A DNA stretch of 18,643 bases from Chloroflexota bacterium (GTDB lineage: Bacteria; Chloroflexota; Limnocylindria; Limnocylindrales; CSP1-4), in NCBI GenBank assembly GCA_021785115.1, contig JAJYGO010000249.1, forward strand, positions 1-18,643, given 5' to 3'. Both the position numbers and the translations under genes were made by a program. The notes under the pieces were generated by a model. The model did not search any database and had not been told where the DNA came from. It worked only from the letters and a program-made list of their open reading frames with translations. Below are positions 1 through 6,204 of the stretch, in pieces (position 1 is the first letter of the stretch; each line of letters begins with the position of its first letter).

Positions 1-1
1 G

Positions 2-1576
2 AGCCGAAAGTCGGGGCCCGGCGGGTTCGTCCTGTACTCGAGCGAGGCGGCCGACCCGGTGCGCGGCCTGTCGTTCACGACGCGCCTGCGCAATGCCGTG
101 GAGCGGCGGCAGTGGGTCCTGCACTACCACCCGATCATGGACCTGGCCGAGCGGCAGATGGTCGGGGTGGAGGCGCTGCTGCGCTGGCAGGATCCGAGCG
201 GGCAGCTGGTGCCGCCCGGCGAGTTCATCCTGGCGGCGGAGGACATGGGGCTGATCGAGGCCGTCGGCGACTGGGTGGTCGAGGAAGTCTGCCGCCAGTC
301 GCGCGCGTGGAGGAACCAGGGAATCGAGCTCGACGTTAGCATCAACCTGTCGCCCCGCCAGCTCTGGCAGCCGGGCCTGGTCCAGAAGGTGGCCCGCCAC
401 CTCCGCTCGTCCGGGATCGATCCCGAGACGGTCGTCATCGAGATCACCGAGGCGGCCGCGGCCGCCGACCCGGAGCGCACCCGGGGCGTCCTCCGGGGAT
501 TCGCCGAACAGGGACTGCGCCTCGCCATCGATGACTTCGGCACGGCACAGTCCTCCATCGGGCGGCTTCGACAGCTCCCCGTCGACATCCTGAAGGTGGA
601 CCAGTCCTTCGTCCGGCACCTTCCCCGCGATCGGGACGCGGCCCGCATGGCGCGCGCCATCATCGCGCTGGCCCGGAGCCTCGACATGATGCCGCTGGCC
701 GAGGGCATCGACTCGGAGGATCAGCGGAGGTTCCTGCTCGACCAGGGATGTCAGCTCGGTCAGGGGTACCTGTTCAACCGGCCGATGCCGGCCGACGAGA
801 TCACGGCCTGGTGCCTCGGCGAGGTCGAGGCTGAGGCCGAGGCTGCGCCGGCCGGGCCGGGCGGGTACACGGCGCCCCAGGGGCCGCCGTCGCCGCTCTT
901 CGCCTTCCCGCCCGCCCTCGTCCAGCCGGCTCCGGCGGTGCGGGAGGCGACGAAGGAACGGCCGGTGCCGCAGGGCTCGATCGAGCCGGAGGTCGAGGCG
1001 GACCCGGCGGAGCCGGAGGTCGAGGCGGAGGCGCCGGAGACCCCTCCCTCGCCGTCTCGGCGGGAGCCTGGGCGGCCGCTCGGCGGGTGGGCACAGGCGG
1101 TGGATCCTGGGCACGAGGAGATCCTCGAGGACGGGCCGTCCTCTTCCGCCGACGGCGAGATCGAGATCCGCATCGAGCTGCGCGAAGCGGAGCCGGAAGG
1201 GGCCGCAGAGACGGCGTCGGGTGCCCCGGAGGACGCCGAGCCCGACCCGAACGCCGAGGCGCAGGACGCCGTGTCCGGCGACGAGCCGTCCGGGGCGGAG
1301 GACGCCGCCGAGGAGGGTCGCGAAGCGGAAGCGGAGGCCGAGGCCGGCTCGCCGCCCGAGGAGGCGCAGGCAACCGGGAGCCGGCTGCCCAACCTCGGAG
1401 GGATCGACGCCGGCGCCCTGCTTCGCGAGCTTGCGAGCGGCGACGATCCCTCACGCGAGAGGGGGGCGGAAGGCGGCCCTTCGGACGAGCCGACTTCTTC
1501 CATCGCGTCCGGCCACCGGCCGCATCCTGCGTCCACTGGCTGGCGATCCTGGACGCGCGGCCGCGGGAACGGCTGA
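2..1576 (+). CDS. GGDEF-EAL type cyclic-di-GMP phosphodiesterase, 5' truncated by window edge
   Basis: The reading frame is open to the left edge, so the start lies outside the window; a GTG at 59 is internal. The first residues (GGFVLYSSE) resemble the end of a GGDEF domain. A full EAL domain follows to about 815: EALLRW near 170, INLSPRQL near 340, EITE near 440, DDFGTAQSS near 530, LKVDQSFV near 590, AEGI near 700 and QGYLFNRP near 760. The metal- and substrate-binding acidic residues and the catalytic Lys and Glu are present, so hydrolysis of c-di-GMP to pGpG is expected. DDFGTAQSS departs slightly from the usual DDFGTGYSS. After the EAL domain comes a tail of about 250 residues rich in Glu, Ala and Pro (EVEAEA, EPEVEA), probably disordered. 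That tail is unusual for the family. The tRNA pair downstream is separately transcribed. Confidence 0.88.
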   Translation, partial: SRKSGPGGFVLYSSEAADPVRGLSFTTRLRNAVERRQWVLHYHPIMDLAERQMVGVEALLRWQDPSGQLVPPGEFILAAEDMGLIEAVGDWVVEEVCRQSRAWRNQGIELDVSINLSPRQLWQPGLVQKVARHLRSSGIDPETVVIEITEAAAAADPERTRGVLRGFAEQGLRLAIDDFGTAQSSIGRLRQLPVDILKVDQSFVRHLPRDRDAARMARAIIALARSLDMMPLAEGIDSEDQRRFLLDQGCQLGQGYLFNRPMPADEITAWCLGEVEAEAEAAPAGPGGYTAPQGPPSPLFAFPPALVQPAPAVREATKERPVPQGSIEPEVEADPAEPEVEAEAPETPPSPSRREPGRPLGGWAQAVDPGHEEILEDGPSSSADGEIEIRIELREAEPEGAAETASGAPEDAEPDPNAEAQDAVSGDEPSGAEDAAEEGREAEAEAEAGSPPEEAQATGSRLPNLGGIDAGALLRELASGDDPSRERGAEGGPSDEPTSSIASGHRPHPASTGWRSWTRGRGNG

Positions 1577-1652
1577 CGAGGCTTGCCGCCACGCGGCCCC
1601 GCCCGAGGCGTCGCCGGCTGTCTCCGGGGCGGCATCCCGGCGACGGATTGGG

Positions 1653-1658
1653 TAGACT
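1653..1658 (+). promoter_or_regulatory. possible -10 element of the tRNA-Ser/tRNA-Arg unit
   Basis: TAGACT lies 6 bases before the first base of tRNA-Ser and fits a TANNNT -10 box. No convincing -35 box is visible at 16-18 bp spacing, so this is a weak call based on position. Confidence 0.3.
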
Positions 1659-1664
1659 CGCCCC

Positions 1665-1753
1665 GGAGAGGTCGCCTAGTTCGGTCTATGGCGCCGGTTT
1701 GCTAAACCGGTTGGGGTTTGCGCCCCTCGCGGGTTCGAATCCCGCCCTCTCCG
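1665..1753 (+). tRNA. tRNA-Ser (anticodon GCT)
   Basis: The acceptor stem GGAGAGG (1665-1671) pairs perfectly with CCTCTCC (1746-1752), with discriminator G1753. The anticodon stem CCGGT/ACCGG encloses loop TTGCTAA, giving anticodon GCT, which reads AGC/AGU serine codons. A long variable arm (GGGG..CCCC) typical of class II tRNAs precedes the T arm GCGGG-TTCGAAT-CCCGC. CCA is not encoded. The gene is 89 nt and lies four bases upstream of tRNA-Arg, so the two are probably co-transcribed. Confidence 0.97.
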
Positions 1754-1757
1754 CCGG

Positions 1758-1830
1758 GCGCCGGTAGCTCAACGGATAGAGCATCTGACTACGGATCAGA
1801 AGGTTGGGGGTTCGAATCCCTCCCGGCGCG
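1758..1830 (+). tRNA. tRNA-Arg (anticodon ACG), integration target of the element
   Basis: The acceptor GCGCCGG (1758-1764) pairs with CCGGCGC (1823-1829), discriminator G1830. The anticodon stem TCTGA/TCAGA encloses loop CTACGGA, giving anticodon ACG (read as ICG after deamination, CGN arginine codons). The T arm is GGGGG-TTCGAAT-CCCTC, with one G-T pair. CCA is not encoded. From the anticodon stem onward the sequence is the left copy of the 46-bp att repeat, so the 3' part of the functional gene is now supplied by the integrated element and the tRNA stays intact. Confidence 0.97.
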
Positions 1831-1831
1831 C
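1786..1831 (+). repeat. attL: left copy of 46-bp direct repeat
   Basis: Positions 1786-1831 are identical over 46 bp to 8702-8747. Identity stops at both ends (C versus A before, T versus A after). The block runs from the 5' strand of the anticodon stem through the discriminator base plus one, the usual footprint for tyrosine recombinases crossing over in an anticodon loop. The element's integrase starts 68 bp downstream. Confidence 0.93.
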
Positions 1832-1898
1832 TACCAGGGAAAACGTGTAGAGTCGGGGACGCACACCGGTCGGACAGCCAGATAACCGGGAGGTCCCC

Positions 1899-2813
1899 AT
1901 GGAGACCACGGAAGCTCTCGCTCCCACCATCGACACCCTCCGACCCTCGTTCCTCCGCGCCCTGAAGGCGGCGGGCAGGTCGCCTCGGACCATGCAGTCC
2001 TATGACGAGACGGCGCACCAGTTCGCGCGATTCCTGGCCGAGCATGGGATGCCCGAGGCGGTCGCCAACATCCGGCGCGAGCACGTCGAGGCATGGATCG
2101 TGCACCTGCTCGAGGTCCACCGGCCGGCGACCGCCGCGCTGCGCTTCAAGTCGCTGCAGCAGCTCTTCCGGTGGGCCGTGGACGAAGGGGAAATCACTGA
2201 GTCCCCCATGGCGCGCATGCGATCCCCGAAGATCGTGGCCCCCGAGGTGCCCGTGATTCCCGAGGACGACCTGCGGCGGCTGCTGAACGCGTGCAGCGGC
2301 GCCGGCTTCGACGAGCGTCGGGACGCCGCCATCCTCCGGACGTTCATCGACACCGGTGCGCGCCTCGCCGAGGTCACGCGGCTGCGCTTGGAGGACGTGA
2401 ATCTCGACGCCGGCATCGCGCTCGTGCGACACGGCAAGGGCGATCGCCCGCGAGTGGTCTCCTTCGGCGCCAAGGCCGCGCAGGCGATCGATCGATACCT
2501 GCGCGTCCGCGCGCGCCGGCCCGATGCGGGCCGCCCCGAGTTGTGGCTCGGGGGCCGCGGCCCCATGACCGAGAGCGGGATCGCCCAGATGATCCGCCGG
2601 CGCGCCGCCCAGTGCGGGATCGGGAAGGTCCACCCCCACCAGTTGAGGCACACGTTCGCCCACAACTGGATGGCGGAGGGCGGGTCCGAAACCGACCTCA
2701 TGTCGCTCGCGGGCTGGCGTAGCAGGACCATGTTGCAGCGCTACGGGGCGAGCGCCGCGGCCGAGCGGGCGGTTGCGGCGCACAAGCGGCTCGGACTCGG
2801 CGACCGCCTGTAG
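1899..2813 (+). CDS. int: tyrosine recombinase (site-specific integrase)
   Basis: This 304-residue protein should integrate and excise the element at the tRNA-Arg att site. The N-terminal part (about 10-110) resembles a SAM-like core-binding domain ([19 protein letters not shown]). The C-terminal catalytic domain (about 120-290) shows the Arg in [17 protein letters not shown], the Lys in HGKGDRPR, the HQLRHTF box with His and Arg, a Trp (LAGWRSRT) in the second-His position, and the nucleophilic Tyr in MLQRYG. Length and motifs match compact XerC/XerD-like integrases. The ATG at 1899 is preceded by GGGAGGT at 4 bp. A TAGAGT at 1848-1853 could be its -10 box. The gene reads away from the tRNA and is followed by a terminator-like hairpin, so it is probably expressed separately from the downstream cluster. 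Confidence 0.96.
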   Translation: METTEALAPTIDTLRPSFLRALKAAGRSPRTMQSYDETAHQFARFLAEHGMPEAVANIRREHVEAWIVHLLEVHRPATAALRFKSLQQLFRWAVDEGEITESPMARMRSPKIVAPEVPVIPEDDLRRLLNACSGAGFDERRDAAILRTFIDTGARLAEVTRLRLEDVNLDAGIALVRHGKGDRPRVVSFGAKAAQAIDRYLRVRARRPDAGRPELWLGGRGPMTESGIAQMIRRRAAQCGIGKVHPHQLRHTFAHNWMAEGGSETDLMSLAGWRSRTMLQRYGASAAAERAVAAHKRLGLGDRL

Positions 2814-2829
2814 CTCGCGAGGACCCCGG

Positions 2830-2850
2830 GGCGGTCGGACGACCCCTTTT
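2830..2850 (+). terminator. probable intrinsic terminator after the integrase gene
   Basis: A hairpin of six pairs with one bulged C (2830-2836 with 2841-2846, loop GGAC) is followed directly by TTTT at 2847-2850. A second T-run (TTTTTT) lies about 20 bp further on without a clear stem. The hairpin starts 16 bp after the integrase stop codon, where a terminator is expected. Confidence 0.5.
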
Positions 2851-3031
2851 CGCGTGCCCGGCGGTCTTTTTTCGCAGCGGCAGCGTTTCCGCAGGTAGAC
2901 GGCCTGCCGGACCGGAACATTTTACATTCGGCCCCGGTCGCGGCTCTCGGTGGCCCCCCCTGACCTGCGGTTTCTCGGCGGCCGGATGGCGCTCCGGAGG
3001 CCGCGTCCTACGGGGTTGCCACGTTGGACGC

Positions 3032-3262
3032 GTGACTACCGCGCACGGAACCGCCCCGCCCCCGCCCGACGTGGCCCGCCGGGTTCGCCGGCAGGCCGGC
3101 CTGAGCAGCGATCAGGTCGCGGCCCCGCTCGGCGTCACCGGCCGGGCCGTGCGCGCCTGGGAGATGGGCGGCTGCACGCCGACGCCGGAGCACGGCGCGG
3201 CCTGGGGTCAGCTCCTGGCACGCCTGGCCGACGCGCTCGCCCTCGGGGGGCCGGAACAATGA
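3032..3262 (+). CDS. small Cro/C1 (XRE)-type helix-turn-helix regulator
   Basis: A 76-residue protein starting at a GTG. Residues about 14-65 form one XRE-type domain: RRVRRQAGLSSDQVAAPLG, then VTGRAVRAWEMGG, then TPEHGAAWGQLLARLA. The central segment matches the pattern 'GLs..elA..LGV...tV..WE.G...P'. It probably controls early transcription of the element (lysogeny-like repression or excision), but no operator was identified. The lower-GC stretch ACATTTTACATT (about 2917-2928) upstream may contain its promoter. The Shine-Dalgarno is weak (GGA 7 bp before GTG). The stop codon overlaps the next gene's ATG by 4 bp, so it leads a translationally coupled cluster. Confidence 0.75.
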   Translation: MTTAHGTAPPPPDVARRVRRQAGLSSDQVAAPLGVTGRAVRAWEMGGCTPTPEHGAAWGQLLARLADALALGGPEQ

Positions 3263-3540
3263 TGACTCCGGGCGAACGCCGCCTGCGCGCGAGGATCGGG
3301 GCATTCGCCCTGCACGCGACGCACGACCCCAACGAGACGACCCGGGCCGCACGGGCGGCCTGGCAGGCGCGGTTTGAGCGCGAGGTCGACCCGGAGCGGG
3401 TCCTGCCGCCGGCGGAGCGCGCGCGCCGTGCCGAGGCGGCGCGCCGCGGGTACATGCTCCGCCTCAGCCTCAGGGCCGCGCAGGCGCGCCGAGCCCGTCG
3501 GGCGGGGGGCGCGCCGGCGGCCGGCGGGGTCGATCGATGA
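3259..3540 (+). CDS. small basic protein of actinobacterial mobile-element type, function unknown
   Basis: A 93-residue protein rich in Arg and Ala (MTPGERRLRARIGAFALHA, then AARAAWQARFEREVDPE, then a helical Arg-rich C-terminus). No catalytic motif, signal peptide or membrane segment is visible; it is predicted largely helical. The pattern 'RaRig..A......d....t..AraAf.arFEreVDPd..LppaER.rRAe.ArraY..rLal.aa.aRR' is one I associate with small proteins in actinobacterial phages and plasmids, but I know no assigned function. Two ATG codons (3259 and 3262) can serve as start; the first gives a 4-bp ATGA overlap with the regulator, and the stop overlaps the next gene in the same way. Nucleic-acid binding is plausible from charge only. 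Confidence 0.7.
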   Translation: MMTPGERRLRARIGAFALHATHDPNETTRAARAAWQARFEREVDPERVLPPAERARRAEAARRGYMLRLSLRAAQARRARRAGGAPAAGGVDR

Positions 3541-4466
3541 GCCGCCGGCGCGGACGCCACCTCGGCAACTCGGTTTACCTGCATCGACCTGCGATGGCCG
3601 CCGCGCGCCGCACGCTCGCGGGGGCGGGGCCGGGCGGATGGACGGCCTGGGGGCTTTTGAATTTCCTGACCTTGGAGGCCGACGACCGCGAGCAGCCGGG
3701 GGTCGTCGGCCTCTCGCTTTCGGAAATCGCCCGCGAGACGGGACTCGACCGAATGACGGTCCGCCGAGCGCTCGGACTCCTCGAGGCAGCCGACCTCGTG
3801 AAGCGCCTCCCAGGTCCGAATGCGCAGTTCCTCATCTTCGCATTTGACGCCCTGACCGGGTTCGTGCCCGATGGGCCACCTGGCGAAAATTTCGCCACCC
3901 TGCCCTCGACCGGCCAGGTGCCACCTGGCGAAATTCTCGCCATCCCGCCCTCGACCGTCCCGACCGGAAACCCGCCCGCTGCGGGCGGTGAAAAGGCACC
4001 AACTGGCGAACGGGGTGGCGAACAGGGTGGCGAACGGACTGGCGAAAATTTCGCCACCGTCCTGCCCTCTGACCAGCGGAAATGGCGCGCTAAGACGTCA
4101 AGACTGCAAGACGACAAGACTGATGTTTTTCCCTCACTACGTTCGGGAAAAACATCCGGCCGTGCCGCTTCGCGCACGGCCGGATGCGGGGCGGCATTCG
4201 GAGAAATCGAGGGCGAAGAACGCACCGGGGGAGAATCGCCCCAGAGCCCGTTCGAGGCATGGCGGGATTTCGTTCGTCAGCCAGAGCCAGAGCCAGAGCC
4301 CGAGCCAGAGCCCGAGCCAGAGCCCGAGCCAGAGCCCGAGCCAGAGCCAGAGCCCGAGCCAGAGCCAGAGCCCGAGCCAGAGCCAGAGCCCGAGCCAGAG
4401 CCAGAGCCTCCCGACCCGGCCTTCGAAGCGTTCGATCACTTTTTCGACGAGGCGGCGATGTCGTGA
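3537..4466 (+). CDS. winged-helix protein, candidate replication initiator with embedded origin
   Basis: A 309-residue protein. Residues about 33-95 form a winged helix-turn-helix: WTAWGLLNFLTLEAD, then LSLSEIARETGLDRMTVRRA with LGLLEAADLVKRL. Residues about 113-220 are low complexity and are encoded by a dense block of palindromes, iterons and hairpins. Residues 249-290 are 21 uninterrupted Pro-Glu pairs, followed by a short Phe/acidic C-terminus (FEAFDHFFDEAAMS). Family knowledge: phage initiators such as lambda O bind iterons inside their own gene through an N-terminal winged helix and recruit helicase loaders through the C-terminus. The layout here matches that logic, but no sequence homology to O can be claimed. 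It could instead be an autoregulated transcription factor. Start ATG overlaps the previous stop by 4 bp; stop overlaps the next GTG. Confidence 0.7.
   Translation: MSRRRGRHLGNSVYLHRPAMAAARRTLAGAGPGGWTAWGLLNFLTLEADDREQPGVVGLSLSEIARETGLDRMTVRRALGLLEAADLVKRLPGPNAQFLIFAFDALTGFVPDGPPGENFATLPSTGQVPPGEILAIPPSTVPTGNPPAAGGEKAPTGERGGEQGGERTGENFATVLPSDQRKWRAKTSRLQDDKTDVFPSLRSGKTSGRAASRTAGCGAAFGEIEGEERTGGESPQSPFEAWRDFVRQPEPEPEPEPEPEPEPEPEPEPEPEPEPEPEPEPEPEPEPEPEPPDPAFEAFDHFFDEAAMS
3875..4056. repeat. palindrome and iteron array, candidate replication origin core
   Basis: The 17-bp palindrome TGGCGAAAATTTCGCCA occurs at 3881-3897 and 4040-4056, with a one-mismatch copy (TGGCGAAATTCTCGCCA) at 3926-3942. 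The first two sit in a direct repeat of about 45-bp period beginning at 3875 and 3920. Half-sites TGGCGAA recur at 4004, 4016, 4028 and 4040, exactly 12 bp apart. Another palindrome, CCGCCCGC-T-GCGGGCGG, is at 3972-3988. All lie inside the winged-helix gene. They fit iterons or operators bound by that gene's product; the 12- and 45-bp periods are codon multiples, so part of the repetition could reflect protein repeats. Confidence 0.7.
4092..4123. repeat. four 8-bp direct repeats (AAGACNNN) beside the iteron array
   Basis: AAGAC occurs at 4092, 4100, 4108 and 4116: units AAGACGTC, AAGACTGC, AAGACGAC and AAGACTGA. An 8-bp period is not a multiple of three, so the protein sequence does not repeat with it and the conservation must be at the DNA level. 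The block sits between the last 17-bp palindrome and the hairpin at 4122. Confidence 0.75.
4122..4186. repeat. two adjacent perfect hairpins sharing one arm
   Basis: First hairpin: GATGTTTTTCCC (4122-4133) pairs perfectly with 4145-4156 across an 11-nt loop; it is the most AT-rich stem in the gene. Second hairpin: CATCCGGCCGTGC (4153-4165) pairs perfectly with 4174-4186 across an 8-nt loop. CATC (4153-4156) belongs to both, so the two full stems compete for it. Possible roles are duplex unwinding or cruciform formation at the origin, attenuation within the transcript, or a single-strand priming signal. Confidence 0.75.
4281..4406 (+). repeat. hexanucleotide tandem repeat, 21 units, encoding (Pro-Glu)21
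   Basis: Units are CCAGAG or CCCGAG without interruption, arranged partly as CCAGAGCCCGAG dimers and trimers. The unit is six bases, so copy-number changes keep the frame. The alternation of two unit types suggests expansion by slippage or unequal exchange. Confidence 0.95.
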
Positions 4467-4639
4467 CAACGACGCGTGAGCGGCTCGCCGAGAAGGCGGT
4501 GCGACTGGCCGTGGAGGCGTGGATCGGCGGCGACATGGCGAAGGCGCTGCGGTTCCTGAACGTGTTCTCGGTGACGAGCCCGACCAAGCGCGAGGAGGCG
4601 GCGACGTCCGCGCCGGGCGACGACGGGGGCGGATCGTGA
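4463..4639 (+). CDS. hypothetical 58-residue protein
   Basis: It starts at a GTG overlapping the initiator gene's stop by 4 bp (GTGA) and ends in a GTGA overlap with the next small gene. The first 40 residues look helical and amphipathic (TTTRERLAEKAVRLAVEAW, then GGDMAKALRFLNVF); the last 18 are polar (APGDDGGGS). No motif is recognised. The chain of 4-bp overlaps is the main evidence that it is translated. Its place next to the initiator suggests a replication or regulatory accessory role, which is inference only. Confidence 0.55.
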   Translation: MTTTRERLAEKAVRLAVEAWIGGDMAKALRFLNVFSVTSPTKREEAATSAPGDDGGGS

Positions 4640-4785
4640 GCGCGATAACGCAGCGTTACTCGCTCTTTGACCTCGCCGCGACCTGGGGTTTCATCCCCGT
4701 GGCCGGCCGTTCGACCCTGGTCGTTATCCGCTCTTCGCGGCACCAACCCGGCGCGGAACCCCCGCGCCACGAACCCCGGAGGTGA
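4636..4785 (+). CDS. hypothetical 49-residue protein
   Basis: The GTG start overlaps the preceding stop by 4 bp; the stop falls inside the strong Shine-Dalgarno of the next gene. The sequence (SLFDLAATWGFIPVAG, then STLVVIRSSRHQPG) has a short hydrophobic N-terminal half and a Pro/Arg tail. No family is recognised. A small palindrome, TAACGC-A-GCGTTA (4645-4657), lies near its start codon and might affect initiation. It could also be an untranslated spacer between coupled genes, so confidence is modest. Confidence 0.4.
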   Translation: MSAITQRYSLFDLAATWGFIPVAGRSTLVVIRSSRHQPGAEPPRHEPRR

Positions 4786-4790
4786 TCCCC

Positions 4791-5627
4791 GTGGCAACCA
4801 TTGCGCTCCTCAAGCGCTACGACGCGGACCTGCGACAGGCCGTCGAGTCCGCGGCCCTCGTCGTCGAGGCCTACCGCCGCGACCAGGCCCGGCTGCGGGT
4901 CTCGGCGACGAGCCGGGCCTGGGCATGGCCGGAGCCCAAGCGGCGCCTTGCCGAGCGCGCCCTGCACGATGCGGCCGCCGCGCGCCTGGTCGAGCTGCAC
5001 GACCTGGCCTCCCAGGCCGCCCGTGACCTCGCCGAGGCCGCGGAGGACGCGGTGCACCCCGCACCCCCCAAGCGCGATCCGGTGGAGGTCCTGGCCTCCG
5101 AGGTGCGGGCACAGCGCCGATGGGCCTCGCTCTCGCTGCGCCTGGTCGCCGTCGAGCATGATCCCCGGCGCCTGCGGGGCGTGCTCAACGAGTGGGCGCA
5201 GAAGGCGAACGACCCGGCGGACCTGCACGCCCTAGCCGAGGCGGCCACCTACCTGCGCGATCGTGACCAGGGGGCCGAGGCCTCGCTGATCGACGAGGTG
5301 CTCCGGCTCCGCGAGCAGGCCGCCCGGAGCCCCGAGCAGATCGTCGCCGGGCACTACGCCGCCACGGCGGCCGAGGCGCCCGCGCACATCCACGCGGTCT
5401 TCGACCTGCTCGGCGCCGAGGTCGACGGTCGTGCCGGCCACGTCGTGCAGCTGCCGGGGATCGACGCGGTGTCCCCGCTGCGCCAGCTCGCGCTCGCGCC
5501 CGCAGACGACGAGGACTCCATCCGCACCGAGTCCTCCGAGCTCCTTGGAGACGGCTTCTCCCGCTTCGTCGACGCCCTGCCGATCCCCGGCTCGGATCAG
5601 GCATCCCCGGCGGGCGCGGAGGCCTGA
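4791..5627 (+). CDS. hypothetical helical phage-type protein of 278 residues
   Basis: I chose the GTG at 4791 because GGAGGTGA (4778-4785) ends 5 bp before it; an in-frame GTG at 4782 would overlap the previous stop but lie inside that Shine-Dalgarno. The protein is almost entirely predicted helix, rich in Ala, Leu, Arg and Glu (LLKRYDADLRQAVESAALVV, AARDLAEAAEDAV, ASLIDEVLRLREQAARSPEQ), with coiled-coil potential in the first 200 residues and an acidic C-terminus. No signal peptide, membrane segment or catalytic motif is visible. The stop is 4 bp before the start of the Cys-x2-Cys HTH protein. A scaffold-like, replication or packaging-accessory role is possible from position only. Confidence 0.72.
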   Translation: MATIALLKRYDADLRQAVESAALVVEAYRRDQARLRVSATSRAWAWPEPKRRLAERALHDAAAARLVELHDLASQAARDLAEAAEDAVHPAPPKRDPVEVLASEVRAQRRWASLSLRLVAVEHDPRRLRGVLNEWAQKANDPADLHALAEAATYLRDRDQGAEASLIDEVLRLREQAARSPEQIVAGHYAATAAEAPAHIHAVFDLLGAEVDGRAGHVVQLPGIDAVSPLRQLALAPADDEDSIRTESSELLGDGFSRFVDALPIPGSDQASPAGAEA

Positions 5628-5631
5628 TCCC

Positions 5632-6204
5632 ATGGGGCGGGCCTGCACCGTCTGCGAGCATCCCGACCACGACCGGATCGACGAGCAGCTCGTCGGGGGC
5701 GGGTCCTTCCGCGCGGTAGCGCGCAGGTTCCACCTCGGTCGCGACGCCCTACGCCGGCACAACGCCGCCCACCTCGCGCCCTCGCTCGTCGCCGCCTCGG
5801 CGCAGTCCGAGGAGGACCGCCTGGCCGGGCTGCTCGAGCGCCTGGAGCGGCTGTTCCGCCGCGTGGACGCCGTCATGTCCGCGGGGGAGACCTCACGCAA
5901 GCCGGCCCTGGTGCTCGCCGCGGCCAAGGAGGCCCGGGCGGTCCTTGAGACGATCGGGCGGGTGTCGGGGGTCTCCCGGGAGAGCCCGCAGGTGGTGGTG
6001 AACCTGCTCGCCTCCGAGGATTGGCTGCGGGTGCGGGGCGCGGTCATGACGGCCCTCGGTCCCTACCCGGACGCGGCCCGCGCCGTGGCCGAGGCCCTGA
6101 GCGCCCCCAGGACGGCCGTTCCCGCGCGGGGAGGCATCTCCCTACCCCCTGCGGGTGAACGTCGCTCCGAGCGGAACCCCTCCGGCGGGAACGGGGCGTC
6201 GTGA
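5632..6204 (+). CDS. Cys-x2-Cys helix-turn-helix protein, candidate small terminase subunit
   Basis: A 190-residue protein. The N-terminus ACTVCEHPDHDRID carries a Cys-x2-Cys plus His cluster suggesting a small zinc site, followed by an HTH-like segment (LVGGGSFRAVARRFHLGRDA, then LRRHNAAHL) at about 20-50. The middle (about 60-130) is helical (RLAGLLERLERLFRRVDAVM) and may oligomerise. The type 'CxxC..HP....Id..L..G.s.R.iA.rf..s..al.RH' is one I associate with genes beside terminases. Position directly upstream of the terminase ATPase, with a 4-bp overlap, fits a small terminase that recognises the packaging site. The ATG at 5632 has GGAGG at 5618-5622, 9 bp upstream; the protein could also be a transcription regulator. 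Confidence 0.72.
   Translation: MGRACTVCEHPDHDRIDEQLVGGGSFRAVARRFHLGRDALRRHNAAHLAPSLVAASAQSEEDRLAGLLERLERLFRRVDAVMSAGETSRKPALVLAAAKEARAVLETIGRVSGVSRESPQVVVNLLASEDWLRVRGAVMTALGPYPDAARAVAEALSAPRTAVPARGGISLPPAGERRSERNPSGGNGAS

Noticed and set aside
760..1635. - strand frame opposite the EAL tail, Ser/Arg/Ala-rich
   Set aside because: A shadow of the acidic tail; no domain and no ribosome site.
4281..4406. CRISPR-like repeat block
   Set aside because: The units are 6 bp without spacers; it is a coding microsatellite.
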